In this document: in pieces, positions 1 to 6,550 of the stretch
Numbering within the stretch: the first letter of the stretch is position 1
How the letters are laid out: the number at the start of each line of letters is the position of its first letter
Source of the DNA: an uncultured Blautia sp.
Lineage (GTDB): Bacteria; Bacillota; Clostridia; Lachnospirales; Lachnospiraceae
DNA length: 21,402 nt
Reading direction: 5' to 3'
Assembly: GCA_934402155.1 (NCBI GenBank)
Contig: CAKRTP010000020.1
Coordinates: 1-21,402 of the forward strand
Made by a program: the position numbers and the translations under genes
The notes under the pieces: model-generated
What the model was told of the DNA's origin: nothing
The model's input: the letters and a program-made list of their open reading frames with translations, nothing else
The model's database searches: none

Positions 1-284
1 ACACCCACAAGGAAAATACATCCCAGAACTGCAAGTGCCTTATAAAGTTCTGTAAAATTCGGATCCTGCTGTCCAAGCAATGGAAGGATAAAATCATCCA
101 GCAGATATCTGAGCGAAAGTGAGACTGCTGTCGTCGCGATCGCACTTAAAAGAATACAGATAAAAACAACGATAAACTGTATTTTGTAAGTTTCTGTCAC
201 ATATTTCATAAGACGCTTTGCCGTTTTTTTGTTAAATCTGGGTTTGCCTTTCTGATTCATATCCGGCTTTTTCTGATCACTCAT
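1..284 (-). CDS. ABC exporter subunit, N-terminal part (cut by window edge)
   Basis: Reverse-strand frame starting at ATG 284 and running off the left edge. It gives about 94 residues beginning MSDQKKPDMNQKGKPRF. A charged, proline-containing N-terminus is followed by a hydrophobic helix (FIVVFICILLSAIATTAVSL) and then LRYLLDDFILPLL, the usual opening of an ABC exporter membrane domain. The start overlaps the stop of the upstream exporter subunit by 8 nt and is preceded by GGAGGAGAAG. By context it is the partner half-transporter of the 277-2010 gene. That subunit carries a degenerate ATPase site, so this one should carry the consensus catalytic residues, but its nucleotide-binding domain lies outside the window. 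Confidence 0.85.
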   Translation of the reverse strand, partial: MSDQKKPDMNQKGKPRFNKKTAKRLMKYVTETYKIQFIVVFICILLSAIATTAVSLSLRYLLDDFILPLLGQQDPNFTELYKALAVLGCIFLVG

Positions 285-2010
285 CCTCTTCTCCTCCTTT
301 CACCTGAGACTCATAAACTTCTCTGTAAATATCATTTGTCTTAAGCAGTTCTTCTGAAGTTCCCACTCCTGAGATCCTGCCGCCTTCAAGAACAATGATC
401 TGATCCGCATCTTCAACAGAAGAGACTCTCTGTGCAATGATGATCTTTGTAGTATCCGGAATCTCCTCTCGGAATGCTTTACGGATCAGAGCATCTGTTC
501 TGGTATCTACCGCACTGGTGGAATCATCAAGGATCAGGATCTTTGGCTTTTTCAGAAGGGCTCGCGCAATACAGAGACGCTGTTTCTGTCCACCAGAAAC
601 ATTATTTCCGCCCTGAACGATCATCGTATTATATCCTGCCGGAAATTCATTGACAAAACCATCGGCCTGTGCCAGTTTACATACTCTTCTCACTTCTTCA
701 TCGGAAGCGTGTTCATCACCCCAGCGGATATTCTCATAGATCGAACCGAAAAAAAGGACGTTTTTCTGAAGGACCATGGAAACCTGATCACGAAGTACTT
801 CCAGATTGTAGTTTCTTACATCGATTCCACCAACCTTGACAGAACCACCTGTCACATCATAAAGACGAGGGATCATCTGCACCAGTGTCGATTTTGCACT
901 TCCGGTTCCACCTATGATTCCTACTGTCTGTCCGGCCTTGATATTAAGATTGATGTCTTTCAATGAGAGATTTCCGCCCTCTCCGGCATAACTGAAGTCT
1001 ACATGTTCAAAAATAATATCACCACTCGGAACCTCTTTTACTGCATCAGAGCTGTCCTGCATTTCAGGAACTTCATTCAGAACCTCTGTAATACGGTCTG
1101 TAGATGCCTCTGCGATCATGATCATAACAAACACAAATGTTACCATGGACAGAGACATCAGGATCTGCAGCGCATAAACAATAACGCTTGTCAGCTCGCC
1201 CGTTTCCATTGTTCCGAACACAATGCTGCGTCCGCCGATCGCCGCGATCAGAAGAACCACCGCATACATCATAAACTGCATGACAGGAGAGTTCCATGCG
1301 ACAATTTTTTCAGCCTTTGTAAACAGAGCATAGACATACTCGGAAACCCCGTGAAATTTTCTGATCTCATAATCTTCTCTTACAAAAGCTTTGACCACGC
1401 GGGCTGCATTAACATTTTCCTGAACAGAATTATTCAGTTCATCGTATTCATCAAACACTTTTATAAAATGTGGATGCGCTTTTTTTGCAATATAAATCAG
1501 CGTTCCGCCGAGAACCGGAATCACCACCAGGAATAAAAGTGCAATCTTTACATTGATAAGAAGGGTCATGATCCAGGACAGAAGTACCATGATCGGTGCC
1601 CTTGCCAGAAGACGGATACTCATCATGTATGCCATCTGTACGTTTGTGATATCAGTTGTCATTCGGGTAACAAGACCAGATGTAGAAAAATGGTCAATAT
1701 TTTTGAACGAAAAATCCTGTACCTTGTAAAAAATATCATGGCGAAGATTCTTCGCATATCCTGCTGCTGCAACTGCCGCCATATTTCCGGCCTGAACGCC
1801 AAAAAACAGAGCCAGCATCGCCATTGCAACCAGGACGATTCCCCTCTGTACGATATATCCAAGATCACCGTCTGCAATACCGACATCAATGATCTTTGCC
1901 ATCTCCAGAGGGATAAGCACTTCCATCAATACTTCAAGAATAACAAGAATCGGGGCCAGAATGGACTGTTTCCTGTATTCTCTGATGGACTTAAAAAGCG
2001 TCTTATTCAT
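277..2010 (-). CDS. Heterodimeric ABC exporter, degenerate-site subunit
   Basis: A 577-residue half-transporter with an N-terminal six-helix membrane domain (about 1-310) fused to a C-terminal ATPase domain (about 330-570). Walker A is at 367-374, reading GGTGSAKS with Ala where Gly is usual. The signature VSGGQ is at 471-475. Walker B ends in Asp495-Asp496, so the catalytic Glu is Asp, and the switch His is Gln527. Asp plus Gln is the pattern of the TM287-like subunit of heterodimeric exporters, whose own site binds ATP but hydrolyses it poorly. The gene overlaps the upstream MarR gene by 8 nt and the downstream partner by 8 nt, so translation is probably coupled. GGAGG lies 11 nt before ATG 2010. 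The family exports drugs or lipophilic compounds; the substrate is unknown. Confidence 0.93.
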   Translation of the reverse strand: MNKTLFKSIREYRKQSILAPILVILEVLMEVLIPLEMAKIIDVGIADGDLGYIVQRGIVLVAMAMLALFFGVQAGNMAAVAAAGYAKNLRHDIFYKVQDFSFKNIDHFSTSGLVTRMTTDITNVQMAYMMSIRLLARAPIMVLLSWIMTLLINVKIALLFLVVIPVLGGTLIYIAKKAHPHFIKVFDEYDELNNSVQENVNAARVVKAFVREDYEIRKFHGVSEYVYALFTKAEKIVAWNSPVMQFMMYAVVLLIAAIGGRSIVFGTMETGELTSVIVYALQILMSLSMVTFVFVMIMIAEASTDRITEVLNEVPEMQDSSDAVKEVPSGDIIFEHVDFSYAGEGGNLSLKDINLNIKAGQTVGIIGGTGSAKSTLVQMIPRLYDVTGGSVKVGGIDVRNYNLEVLRDQVSMVLQKNVLFFGSIYENIRWGDEHASDEEVRRVCKLAQADGFVNEFPAGYNTMIVQGGNNVSGGQKQRLCIARALLKKPKILILDDSTSAVDTRTDALIRKAFREEIPDTTKIIIAQRVSSVEDADQIIVLEGGRISGVGTSEELLKTNDIYREVYESQVKGGEEDE

Positions 2011-2491
2011 CTTTTTTATTTTCCTCCTTGTTCATTTCTGAAATATTATGAAACATCTGCCACAAAATCTGTTTGCAGAGCATCATACTCTCCTCAGGGA
2101 TTCCTTCCATCAGTCTTGCCTCTGTCTTCCGGATCTGTTCCAGGATCTTCGGCCGTATTTCTTCTGCCTTCGCAGTCGGAACAATACGCTTAAGTCTGGC
2201 ATCCCTTTTTACACTTTCTCTGCGGATATACTCATGGTTCTCCATAAGCTTAAGAATGCCTGTGACTGTAGATTTCCTGATCCGGAATTCCTCTTCAATA
2301 TCCTTCTGATAAATATCTCTGTGAAGAGATTCCAGAAGAACAAATTTCAGCACATGCTTCTGCATGACTGTCAGATCATCATTTGTGATCGCAGACTCCA
2401 CATTACTGCAGTTTCTCTTCATCTGATGTGACAGCATATGGATAATTCTTCCCATATGCATCTCTTTCAGTTTTTCATCTGCTTCCTTCAT
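2003..2491 (-). CDS. MarR-family transcriptional regulator
   Basis: A small winged-helix regulator of 162 residues from the preferred start ATG 2491 (MKEADEKLKEMHMGRII), which has AGGAGAGG upstream. The frame stays open to 2575, but the extra 28 residues look non-coding and lie downstream of the promoter. The DNA-binding part reads QKDIEEEFRIRKSTVTGILKLMENHEYIRRE, a MarR recognition helix and wing, followed by DARLKRIVPTAKA and a helical C-terminus for dimerisation. It is first in a three-gene operon with an ABC exporter pair, the usual layout for a local repressor of a drug exporter. Inverted repeats over its own promoter suggest autoregulation. GTG at 2497 is a possible alternative start. 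Confidence 0.9.
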   Translation of the reverse strand: MKEADEKLKEMHMGRIIHMLSHQMKRNCSNVESAITNDDLTVMQKHVLKFVLLESLHRDIYQKDIEEEFRIRKSTVTGILKLMENHEYIRRESVKRDARLKRIVPTAKAEEIRPKILEQIRKTEARLMEGIPEESMMLCKQILWQMFHNISEMNKEENKKDE

Positions 2492-2564
2492 TGAAACACA
2501 GTCCTCTCCTTTCCTTGATTGATTTCCTGCCGGACAGATATCCGCAGCCTGATGAAGACAAGTC

Positions 2565-2597
2565 AATTGCTCCAATCAATTAGTTCGTGTCCTAACT
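2565..2597. promoter_or_regulatory. Two adjacent operator-like inverted repeats
   Basis: AGTT-N8-AACT (2582-2597) covers the predicted transcription start, and AATTG-N7-CAATT (2565-2581) abuts it downstream. Position and size fit MarR dimer sites that block the overlapping promoter. The arms are short, so this rests on location as much as on sequence. Confidence 0.5.
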
Positions 2598-2603
2598 TTT
2601 GAT

Positions 2604-2632
2604 ATTATACAAACATGTTTTTTTAATGTCAA
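2604..2632 (-). promoter_or_regulatory. Consensus sigma-A promoter of the marR-ABC-ABC operon
   Basis: Reading the minus strand, TTGACA (2632-2627), a 17-nt spacer and TATAAT (2609-2604) match the consensus at all 12 positions. Transcription should start near 2597, about 105 nt before the preferred ATG of the MarR gene. A promoter this strong would need repression to keep the exporter off. Confidence 0.9.
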
Positions 2633-2647
2633 GTTATTTTCTGCCAT

Positions 2648-2675
2648 AAAAAATGCCCCTTTACAGGGACATTTT
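2648..2675 (-). terminator. Intrinsic terminator after pabC
   Basis: On the minus strand AAAATGTCCC pairs with GGGGCATTTT (one G-U) around a 6-nt loop, and the stem runs straight into T6. The hairpin overlaps the last codons and stop of pabC. It ends the pab operon just before the separate promoter of the marR operon. Confidence 0.85.
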
Positions 2676-3407
2676 CTGACTTTCATATAAACTTCGCACC
2701 TCATCCGCCATGGTTCTGCGCGGAAAACAGATACTTCCAAGCTGACGTACCGGCATAATCCCCATGAGTGAATTTGTCACAAAACATTCATCATAATACA
2801 TCAGTTCCTCCGGATAGATCACGGTTTCTTCTACTTCAGAGGTTTCAAGGACATATTCCCTTAAAATCCCCGGTAGAAGTCCGCAGAGAAGCTGTGGGGT
2901 ATAGATTTTATTCTTACGAACAAAAAAGATATTGCTGACCGTACCCTCACAGAGCTGTCCTTTGGTGTTCAAAAAAATACGTTCCTGAATACCGGCCGCT
3001 GTGGCTGCTCTCTTTTCCAGAATACAGTCTCCATAGTTCAATGTCTTATGATATACTATCGACGAGGTTTCATTTCGTCTTACTTTACTGATATCTGCAG
3101 TAAATCCCCGAAGATAGGCTTCTTCCGTATAGGGATTTCCCCGCATCTGAAAAATAAGATTCTCTTTGGAGAGAATGATCTTGATTGCTCCGTGACGGAT
3201 ATCTTCTGCTTTCTGTTTGGCAAAAAATTCATTTATTCTCTCTTTAGTGACTCCTCTCTCCAGGAGAGTACCAAGATTAAAAAACTGAGCCGCCTTCTCC
3301 ATTCTCTGTAAATGCCGGTCCAGCAGGAGCGGTCTTCCCTCTTCTACCGCAATCGTTTCAAATATCCCTAGGCCAAACAGAAAGCCCTCATCCAATACGA
3401 TCTCCAT
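2661..3407 (-). CDS. pabC: Aminodeoxychorismate lyase (class IV PLP enzyme)
   Basis: Removes pyruvate from 4-amino-4-deoxychorismate to give p-aminobenzoate. The fold-type IV pattern is present: EGFLFGLGIFETI near the N-terminus, the PLP Lys in VYHKTLNYG, Glu in LCEGTVSNIFF, and GLLPGILREYVL. The frame opens at ATG 3422, but that codon has no spacing from its purine stretch. ATG 3407 has GGATGGGAG 8 nt upstream and is the better start (248 residues). The family also contains D-amino-acid and branched-chain aminotransferases. Assignment as PabC rests on its place directly after pabA and pabB (12 to 19 nt gap depending on the start) and on the lyase-like size. Confidence 0.87.
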   Translation of the reverse strand: MEIVLDEGFLFGLGIFETIAVEEGRPLLLDRHLQRMEKAAQFFNLGTLLERGVTKERINEFFAKQKAEDIRHGAIKIILSKENLIFQMRGNPYTEEAYLRGFTADISKVRRNETSSIVYHKTLNYGDCILEKRAATAAGIQERIFLNTKGQLCEGTVSNIFFVRKNKIYTPQLLCGLLPGILREYVLETSEVEETVIYPEELMYYDECFVTNSLMGIMPVRQLGSICFPRRTMADEVRSLYESQKMSL

Positions 3408-3426
3408 ACGCTTTTCTCCCATCCTT

Positions 3427-4788
3427 TTATTTTAACGCTTCCAGAATTGCCTTCGCCTTCTGAAGTGTCTCCTCATATTCAAACTCCAGATCCGATTCTG
3501 CTGTAATTCCGCCTCCTGCCCCCAGAAAATATTTTCCATCTTTATGAAGCGCAGTGCGGATCACAATATTAAAATCACAGTCCCCGTCCAGAGTAAGATA
3601 TCCTATAGAACCAGTATACAGGTTTCGTTTCCCATGTTCAAGTTCATCTATGATTTCCATCGCACGATATTTCGGGGCACCGGTGATCGATCCTCCCGGA
3701 AATGCTGCTTCCAGAAGATCCACAAAATTTCCGCCTTCCTTCAGATCACCCTCGATATCAGAAACAAGATGAAAAACTGTTGCATATTCTTCTACTGTGA
3801 ACAGTTCTGTTACTTTTACACTGCCTGGTTTGCATACCCGGTTCAGATCATTTCTCTCCAGATCCACGATCATGAGGAGCTCGCTCTTGTCCTTCTCAGA
3901 ATTTTCCAGTTCTGTGCGCATCAGAAGATCTTCTTCTTTCGTTTCCCCTCTTTTTCGTGTACCCTTGATCGGTCTTGTATTGATATGACCCTTTCTCATC
4001 TTGAGGAAACGTTCCGGCGAAGCACAGACGATCTGAAAATCGCCGTAATCCATATATCCTCCAAACGGAGACGGATTGTTCCTGCGAAGATCATAAAAAA
4101 CATCCAGCGGCGCTTTGTCACTCTCGATGGTAAGCTGCTGTGTCATATTTGTAATATAGATATCCCCTTCTATAATATAGTGGATCATATCATCTACTGC
4201 TTTTTTGTACTCTTCTTTCTCAAAATTCGGTGTCACGATAATATTGTAAGAAGACTTCTGTTCTGCTGCTTTCTCCGTTTTCTTCAGAAGCTTCTGTTCT
4301 ATTTCTTTGATTTTCCCGAAGGCATCCTCTGTAATTCCGTTTGCGATCAGGTACGTTTCTTTTTTGTGGCAGTCTTCAATAAGATAGACATCATAAAAAA
4401 TAAGAACTGCCTCCGGGATTTTGACGAGATCTTTTTCTCCGGACGGGACTCCCTGTAATTCACGCCCATAATCATAGGAAAAATATCCGACTGCACCGGA
4501 AACCAGCGGAAGTTCGCTTTCATTCTGATCTGTATGATCTTTCAGATAACATCTCAGGTAATCCTCAAAAGTAATCTGTGTTTCTTCTTTCCCGTTGATA
4601 AGAAACCTGTCTCCGTCCTTTATCAGTTTCAGATATGGCTGCGTACCAATGATGGAATATCTTCCGAGATCATTGACCAGTGAAGAATCCAGAAATACAC
4701 AGTCAGGCTCATCAGACAGTGCATGGAATGCCTCTGCTGCCGGTATATATGAATTTAATTTTTGAATCTGTCGCTGTTTCTGATACAT
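3427..4788 (-). CDS. pabB: Aminodeoxychorismate synthase component I
   Basis: Aminates chorismate at C4 using ammonia from PabA. The protein has 453 residues, usual for PabB. An N-terminal region (about 1-140) resembles the TrpE/PabB N-terminal domain, and the chorismate-binding domain fills about 185-450. The diagnostic motif PIKGT lies at 273-277 with Lys275. Anthranilate synthase has PIAGT here, so this is PabB and not TrpE. Other family motifs include GDIYITNMTQQ, FGGYMDYGDFQIVCASPERF, LLMIVDLERNDLNRVC, FPGGSITGAPK and IGYLTLDGDCDFNIVIRT. It follows pabA by 21 nt on the same strand and sits within a folate gene cluster, which confirms the role. Confidence 0.96.
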   Translation of the reverse strand: MYQKQRQIQKLNSYIPAAEAFHALSDEPDCVFLDSSLVNDLGRYSIIGTQPYLKLIKDGDRFLINGKEETQITFEDYLRCYLKDHTDQNESELPLVSGAVGYFSYDYGRELQGVPSGEKDLVKIPEAVLIFYDVYLIEDCHKKETYLIANGITEDAFGKIKEIEQKLLKKTEKAAEQKSSYNIIVTPNFEKEEYKKAVDDMIHYIIEGDIYITNMTQQLTIESDKAPLDVFYDLRRNNPSPFGGYMDYGDFQIVCASPERFLKMRKGHINTRPIKGTRKRGETKEEDLLMRTELENSEKDKSELLMIVDLERNDLNRVCKPGSVKVTELFTVEEYATVFHLVSDIEGDLKEGGNFVDLLEAAFPGGSITGAPKYRAMEIIDELEHGKRNLYTGSIGYLTLDGDCDFNIVIRTALHKDGKYFLGAGGGITAESDLEFEYEETLQKAKAILEALK

Positions 4789-4809
4789 GGTTTATCCTTT
4801 CTGTCCTTG

Positions 4810-5403
4810 TCATATTCTGTCGTTCTGTCTGCACTCCTCTGCGATTCTGCAGAAATTTTCCAGTATTTCATGTCCGTACTCCGTAAGAACTGCCTCCGGA
4901 TGAAACTGCACCCCATACAGAGGCATTATCCTGTGAGAAATCCCCATAACGGCCCCGTCTTCTGCGACTGCATCTATCTGCCAGTCTGCCGGTACACTCT
5001 CTTTATCCACGATCAGAGAATGATATCTCGTCACATAAAATTTCTCAGGAAGTCCGCCAAAAACTCCTGTCCCGTCATTGTGGATCGGTGTAACCTTTCC
5101 ATGCATCGGACGTTCACCCTTATGCACAGATGCACCACTGCAAAATCCAAGCACCTGATGTCCGAGACAGACACCAAGAATCGGAATCCTTCCCTGAAAT
5201 CTCCGGACAGTCTCAACACAGACTTCTGCATCCCACGGCCGTTTCGGTCCCGGCGAGAGAATGATCCCTTCTGGATTCATTCTTTCAATTTCTTCCAATG
5301 TGATCTGGTCACTTCTTTTTACCTGGATCTTTCGTCCAAGTTCCTCAAAATAAGCTTTGAGATTATATACAAACGAATCATAATTATCGATCATCAGATA
5401 CAT
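4810..5403 (-). CDS. pabA: Aminodeoxychorismate synthase glutaminase (component II)
   Basis: Class I glutamine amidotransferase that supplies ammonia to PabB. MIDNYDSFVYNL opens the domain, the nucleophile is Cys in GVCLGHQ, and the His-Glu of the triad is in YGVQFHPEAVLTEYG. YHSLIVD is also typical. The usual SPGPGxP turn reads SPGPKRP, a modest deviation. AGGAGG is 9 nt before ATG 5403 but only 3 nt before ATG 5409, so 5403 is preferred (197 residues). In many Firmicutes one PabA/TrpG subunit serves both PABA and tryptophan synthesis. Here no trp gene is adjacent, and sharing cannot be excluded. Confidence 0.93.
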   Translation of the reverse strand: MYLMIDNYDSFVYNLKAYFEELGRKIQVKRSDQITLEEIERMNPEGIILSPGPKRPWDAEVCVETVRRFQGRIPILGVCLGHQVLGFCSGASVHKGERPMHGKVTPIHNDGTGVFGGLPEKFYVTRYHSLIVDKESVPADWQIDAVAEDGAVMGISHRIMPLYGVQFHPEAVLTEYGHEILENFCRIAEECRQNDRI

Positions 5404-5474
5404 GCCCATTTTCCTCCTGTATAGTCAGAACCTGCATTTCTGCTTTATTGGAACATCACAACACAAATTCCTCT

Positions 5475-5528
5475 AAAACAAAAAAAAGAGATAACAACGG
5501 TGCACAAAAAATGCACACAGTCGTTATC
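5475..5528 (-). terminator. Leader terminator (putative attenuator) upstream of pabA
   Basis: On the minus strand GATAACGAC pairs with GTTGTTATC (9 bp, one G-U), continuing after a small internal loop into GTGCA/TGCAC around a T-rich loop. TCTTTTTTTT follows. No gene upstream on this strand could use it. It lies between the predicted pab transcription start (about 5561) and the pabA ribosome site, so it should act as a premature terminator in the pab leader. The signal that would relieve it is not evident. Confidence 0.75.
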
Positions 5529-5567
5529 CCTGTCGGTCCGTAATCTGTGGGTTTATATAGTATTTTC

Positions 5568-5596
5568 ATGCTACCACAGACAGCCTTTTCCGTCAA
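5568..5596 (-). promoter_or_regulatory. Predicted pabABC promoter
   Basis: On the minus strand TTGACG (5596-5591), 17 nt, then TAGCAT (5573-5568): 5/6 and 4/6 matches. TCTGTGG/CCACAGA arms (5544-5550 and 5574-5580, centres 30 bp apart) flank the -10 and could be an operator. A-rich TGACA repeats upstream could act as an UP element. Confidence 0.6.
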
Positions 5597-5679
5597 GGTT
5601 TTGTTTTTCCTGTCGACTTTGTCATTTTTTTGTCATTCTGCTGTAAAATGATGGGGTTTTTTTGATAAATTTCATCTTT

Positions 5680-5705
5680 TATGTCACGTATATATATGCT
5701 ATACT
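5680..5705 (+). promoter_or_regulatory. Extended -10 promoter of the folE operon
   Basis: TGC-TATACT (5697-5705) is an extended -10 element with a near-consensus hexamer; no good -35 is visible. Transcription would start near 5712, just before the riboswitch-like fold, leaving about 280 nt of untranslated leader. Confidence 0.6.
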
Positions 5706-5724
5706 AGGTTCGAAATGAATGCTA

Positions 5725-5821
5725 TGCAAAATAGGATTTTATGCGTCAAGTGTTCGGCGAATGGGGAGTTGTCGCTGAAACGAAAAGTACGTCTTACGGT
5801 ATATTATCCGCACCCGTTGCA
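5725..5821 (+). ncRNA. Tetrahydrofolate (THF) riboswitch aptamer, predicted
   Basis: The leader matches the THF (folT) riboswitch in order and spacing. P1 is TGCAA/TTGCA (5725-5729, 5817-5821), followed by AATAG. P2 contains GGAT/ATCC (5734-5737, 5806-5809). GCGTCAAGTGT follows, close to the family GCGUUAAGUGU. P3 is a perfect 8-bp stem TTCGGCGA/TCGCTGAA (5753-5760, 5772-5779) with loop ATGGGGAGTTG. ACGAA (5780-5784) follows, then a short P4 (GTA/TAC) and CGGT. The 3' joining strand CGCACCCG can form the known loop-3 pseudoknot (TGGG 5762-5765 with CCCG 5813-5816). THF riboswitches are known upstream of folT and folE-type operons in Clostridia, which is exactly this context. Confidence 0.85.
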
Positions 5822-5846
5822 ACAATAAGAGGATATCTCGTATTGT
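5822..5846 (+). promoter_or_regulatory. Putative antiterminator hairpin
   Basis: ACAATA (5822-5827) pairs with TATTGT (5841-5846), and inside it GAG pairs with CTC around loop GATAT. It starts one base after aptamer P1 and uses the whole 5' arm of the following terminator, so the two are mutually exclusive. Confidence 0.6.
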
Positions 5847-5904
5847 GTAGGGATACGTTTTTCGACATACGTTCTATCACAATTGGAGATATCTTTTTGC
5901 TTTT
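5832..5904 (+). terminator. Riboswitch-controlled intrinsic terminator, predicted
   Basis: GATATCTC (5832-5839) pairs with GAGATATC (5886-5893). After a 2x2 mismatch, ATTGTG (5842-5847) pairs with CACAAT (5878-5883). TTTTTGCTTTT follows the stem. It sits between the aptamer and the folE start, giving transcriptional control of the folE operon. Confidence 0.75.
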
Positions 5905-5992
5905 ACAGATTACAGTATTATCTTGATAAAAAGAAGACAATCTCCATAGTATCATAAGATTTTATTTATTATTCAAGGAGGTTGTTTTTTTA

Positions 5993-6550
5993 ATGGTAGA
6001 CAAAGCAAAAGTAAAAGAAGCCATCCGTCTTCTTCTCGAGGGAATCGGGGAGGATCCTGAACGCGAGGGACTTAAAGATACACCGGACCGCATCGCACGT
6101 ATGTGCACAGAAATTTATGGCGGTCTGGATGAAGAAGCTGATCAGCACCTGCTGAAACAGTTTCAGGTAGAAAACAATGAAATGGTTCTCGAAAAAGACA
6201 TCACTTTCTATTCCATGTGTGAGCACCATTTAATGCCATTTTACGGTAAGGCACATGTGGCCTATATTCCTGATGGCAAGGTAACCGGACTCAGCAAGCT
6301 TGCACGTACAGTAGACGTCTATGCAAGAAGACCTCAGATCCAGGAGCGACTGACCGTGCAGATCGCAGATGCCCTGGAACGTGTTCTTCAGCCAAAAGGT
6401 GTCATGGTCATGCTTGAGGCGGAGCATACCTGCATGACTATGCGTGGAATCAAAAAGCCAGGCAGCAAGACCGTGACTGTCATCACCAGAGGCGAATTCA
6501 AAAACAACACAGAACTCCAGAAACAGTTTCTTGCTATGGTAAAAGACTGA
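5993..6550 (+). CDS. folE: GTP cyclohydrolase I
   Basis: Converts GTP to 7,8-dihydroneopterin triphosphate, the first step of the pterin branch. The protein has 185 residues, normal for bacterial FolE-I. Zinc ligands are Cys76 and His79 in [19 protein letters not shown] and Cys147 in [10 protein letters not shown]. The catalytic His residues are 78 and 145. [23 protein letters not shown] and the C-terminal ITRGEF are conserved family elements. AAGGAGG (5975-5981) lies 11 nt before the ATG across a T-run. It is first in a four-gene operon and follows a THF-riboswitch-like leader, so repression by reduced folate is likely. Confidence 0.97.
   Translation: MVDKAKVKEAIRLLLEGIGEDPEREGLKDTPDRIARMCTEIYGGLDEEADQHLLKQFQVENNEMVLEKDITFYSMCEHHLMPFYGKAHVAYIPDGKVTGLSKLARTVDVYARRPQIQERLTVQIADALERVLQPKGVMVMLEAEHTCMTMRGIKKPGSKTVTVITRGEFKNNTELQKQFLAMVKD

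Noticed and set aside
3544..4458. A 304-codon plus-strand open frame opposite pabB
   Set aside because: Antisense shadow of a clear PabB; Cys/Phe/Ile-rich translation with no family features.
3427..4788. Anthranilate synthase (TrpE) as identity of the chorismate-binding protein
   Set aside because: The active-site motif is PIKGT, specific to PabB, and the neighbours are pabA and pabC, not trp genes.
5618..5637. TTTGTCATT direct repeat as a CRISPR or iteron unit
   Set aside because: Only two imperfect copies at 11-bp spacing with no spacers; at most a regulatory site or A/T tract.
5741..5926. A 61-codon open frame (MRQVFGEWG...) in the folE leader
   Set aside because: It lies wholly inside the riboswitch-like fold and terminator, has no ribosome site, and its codons are explained by conserved RNA elements.
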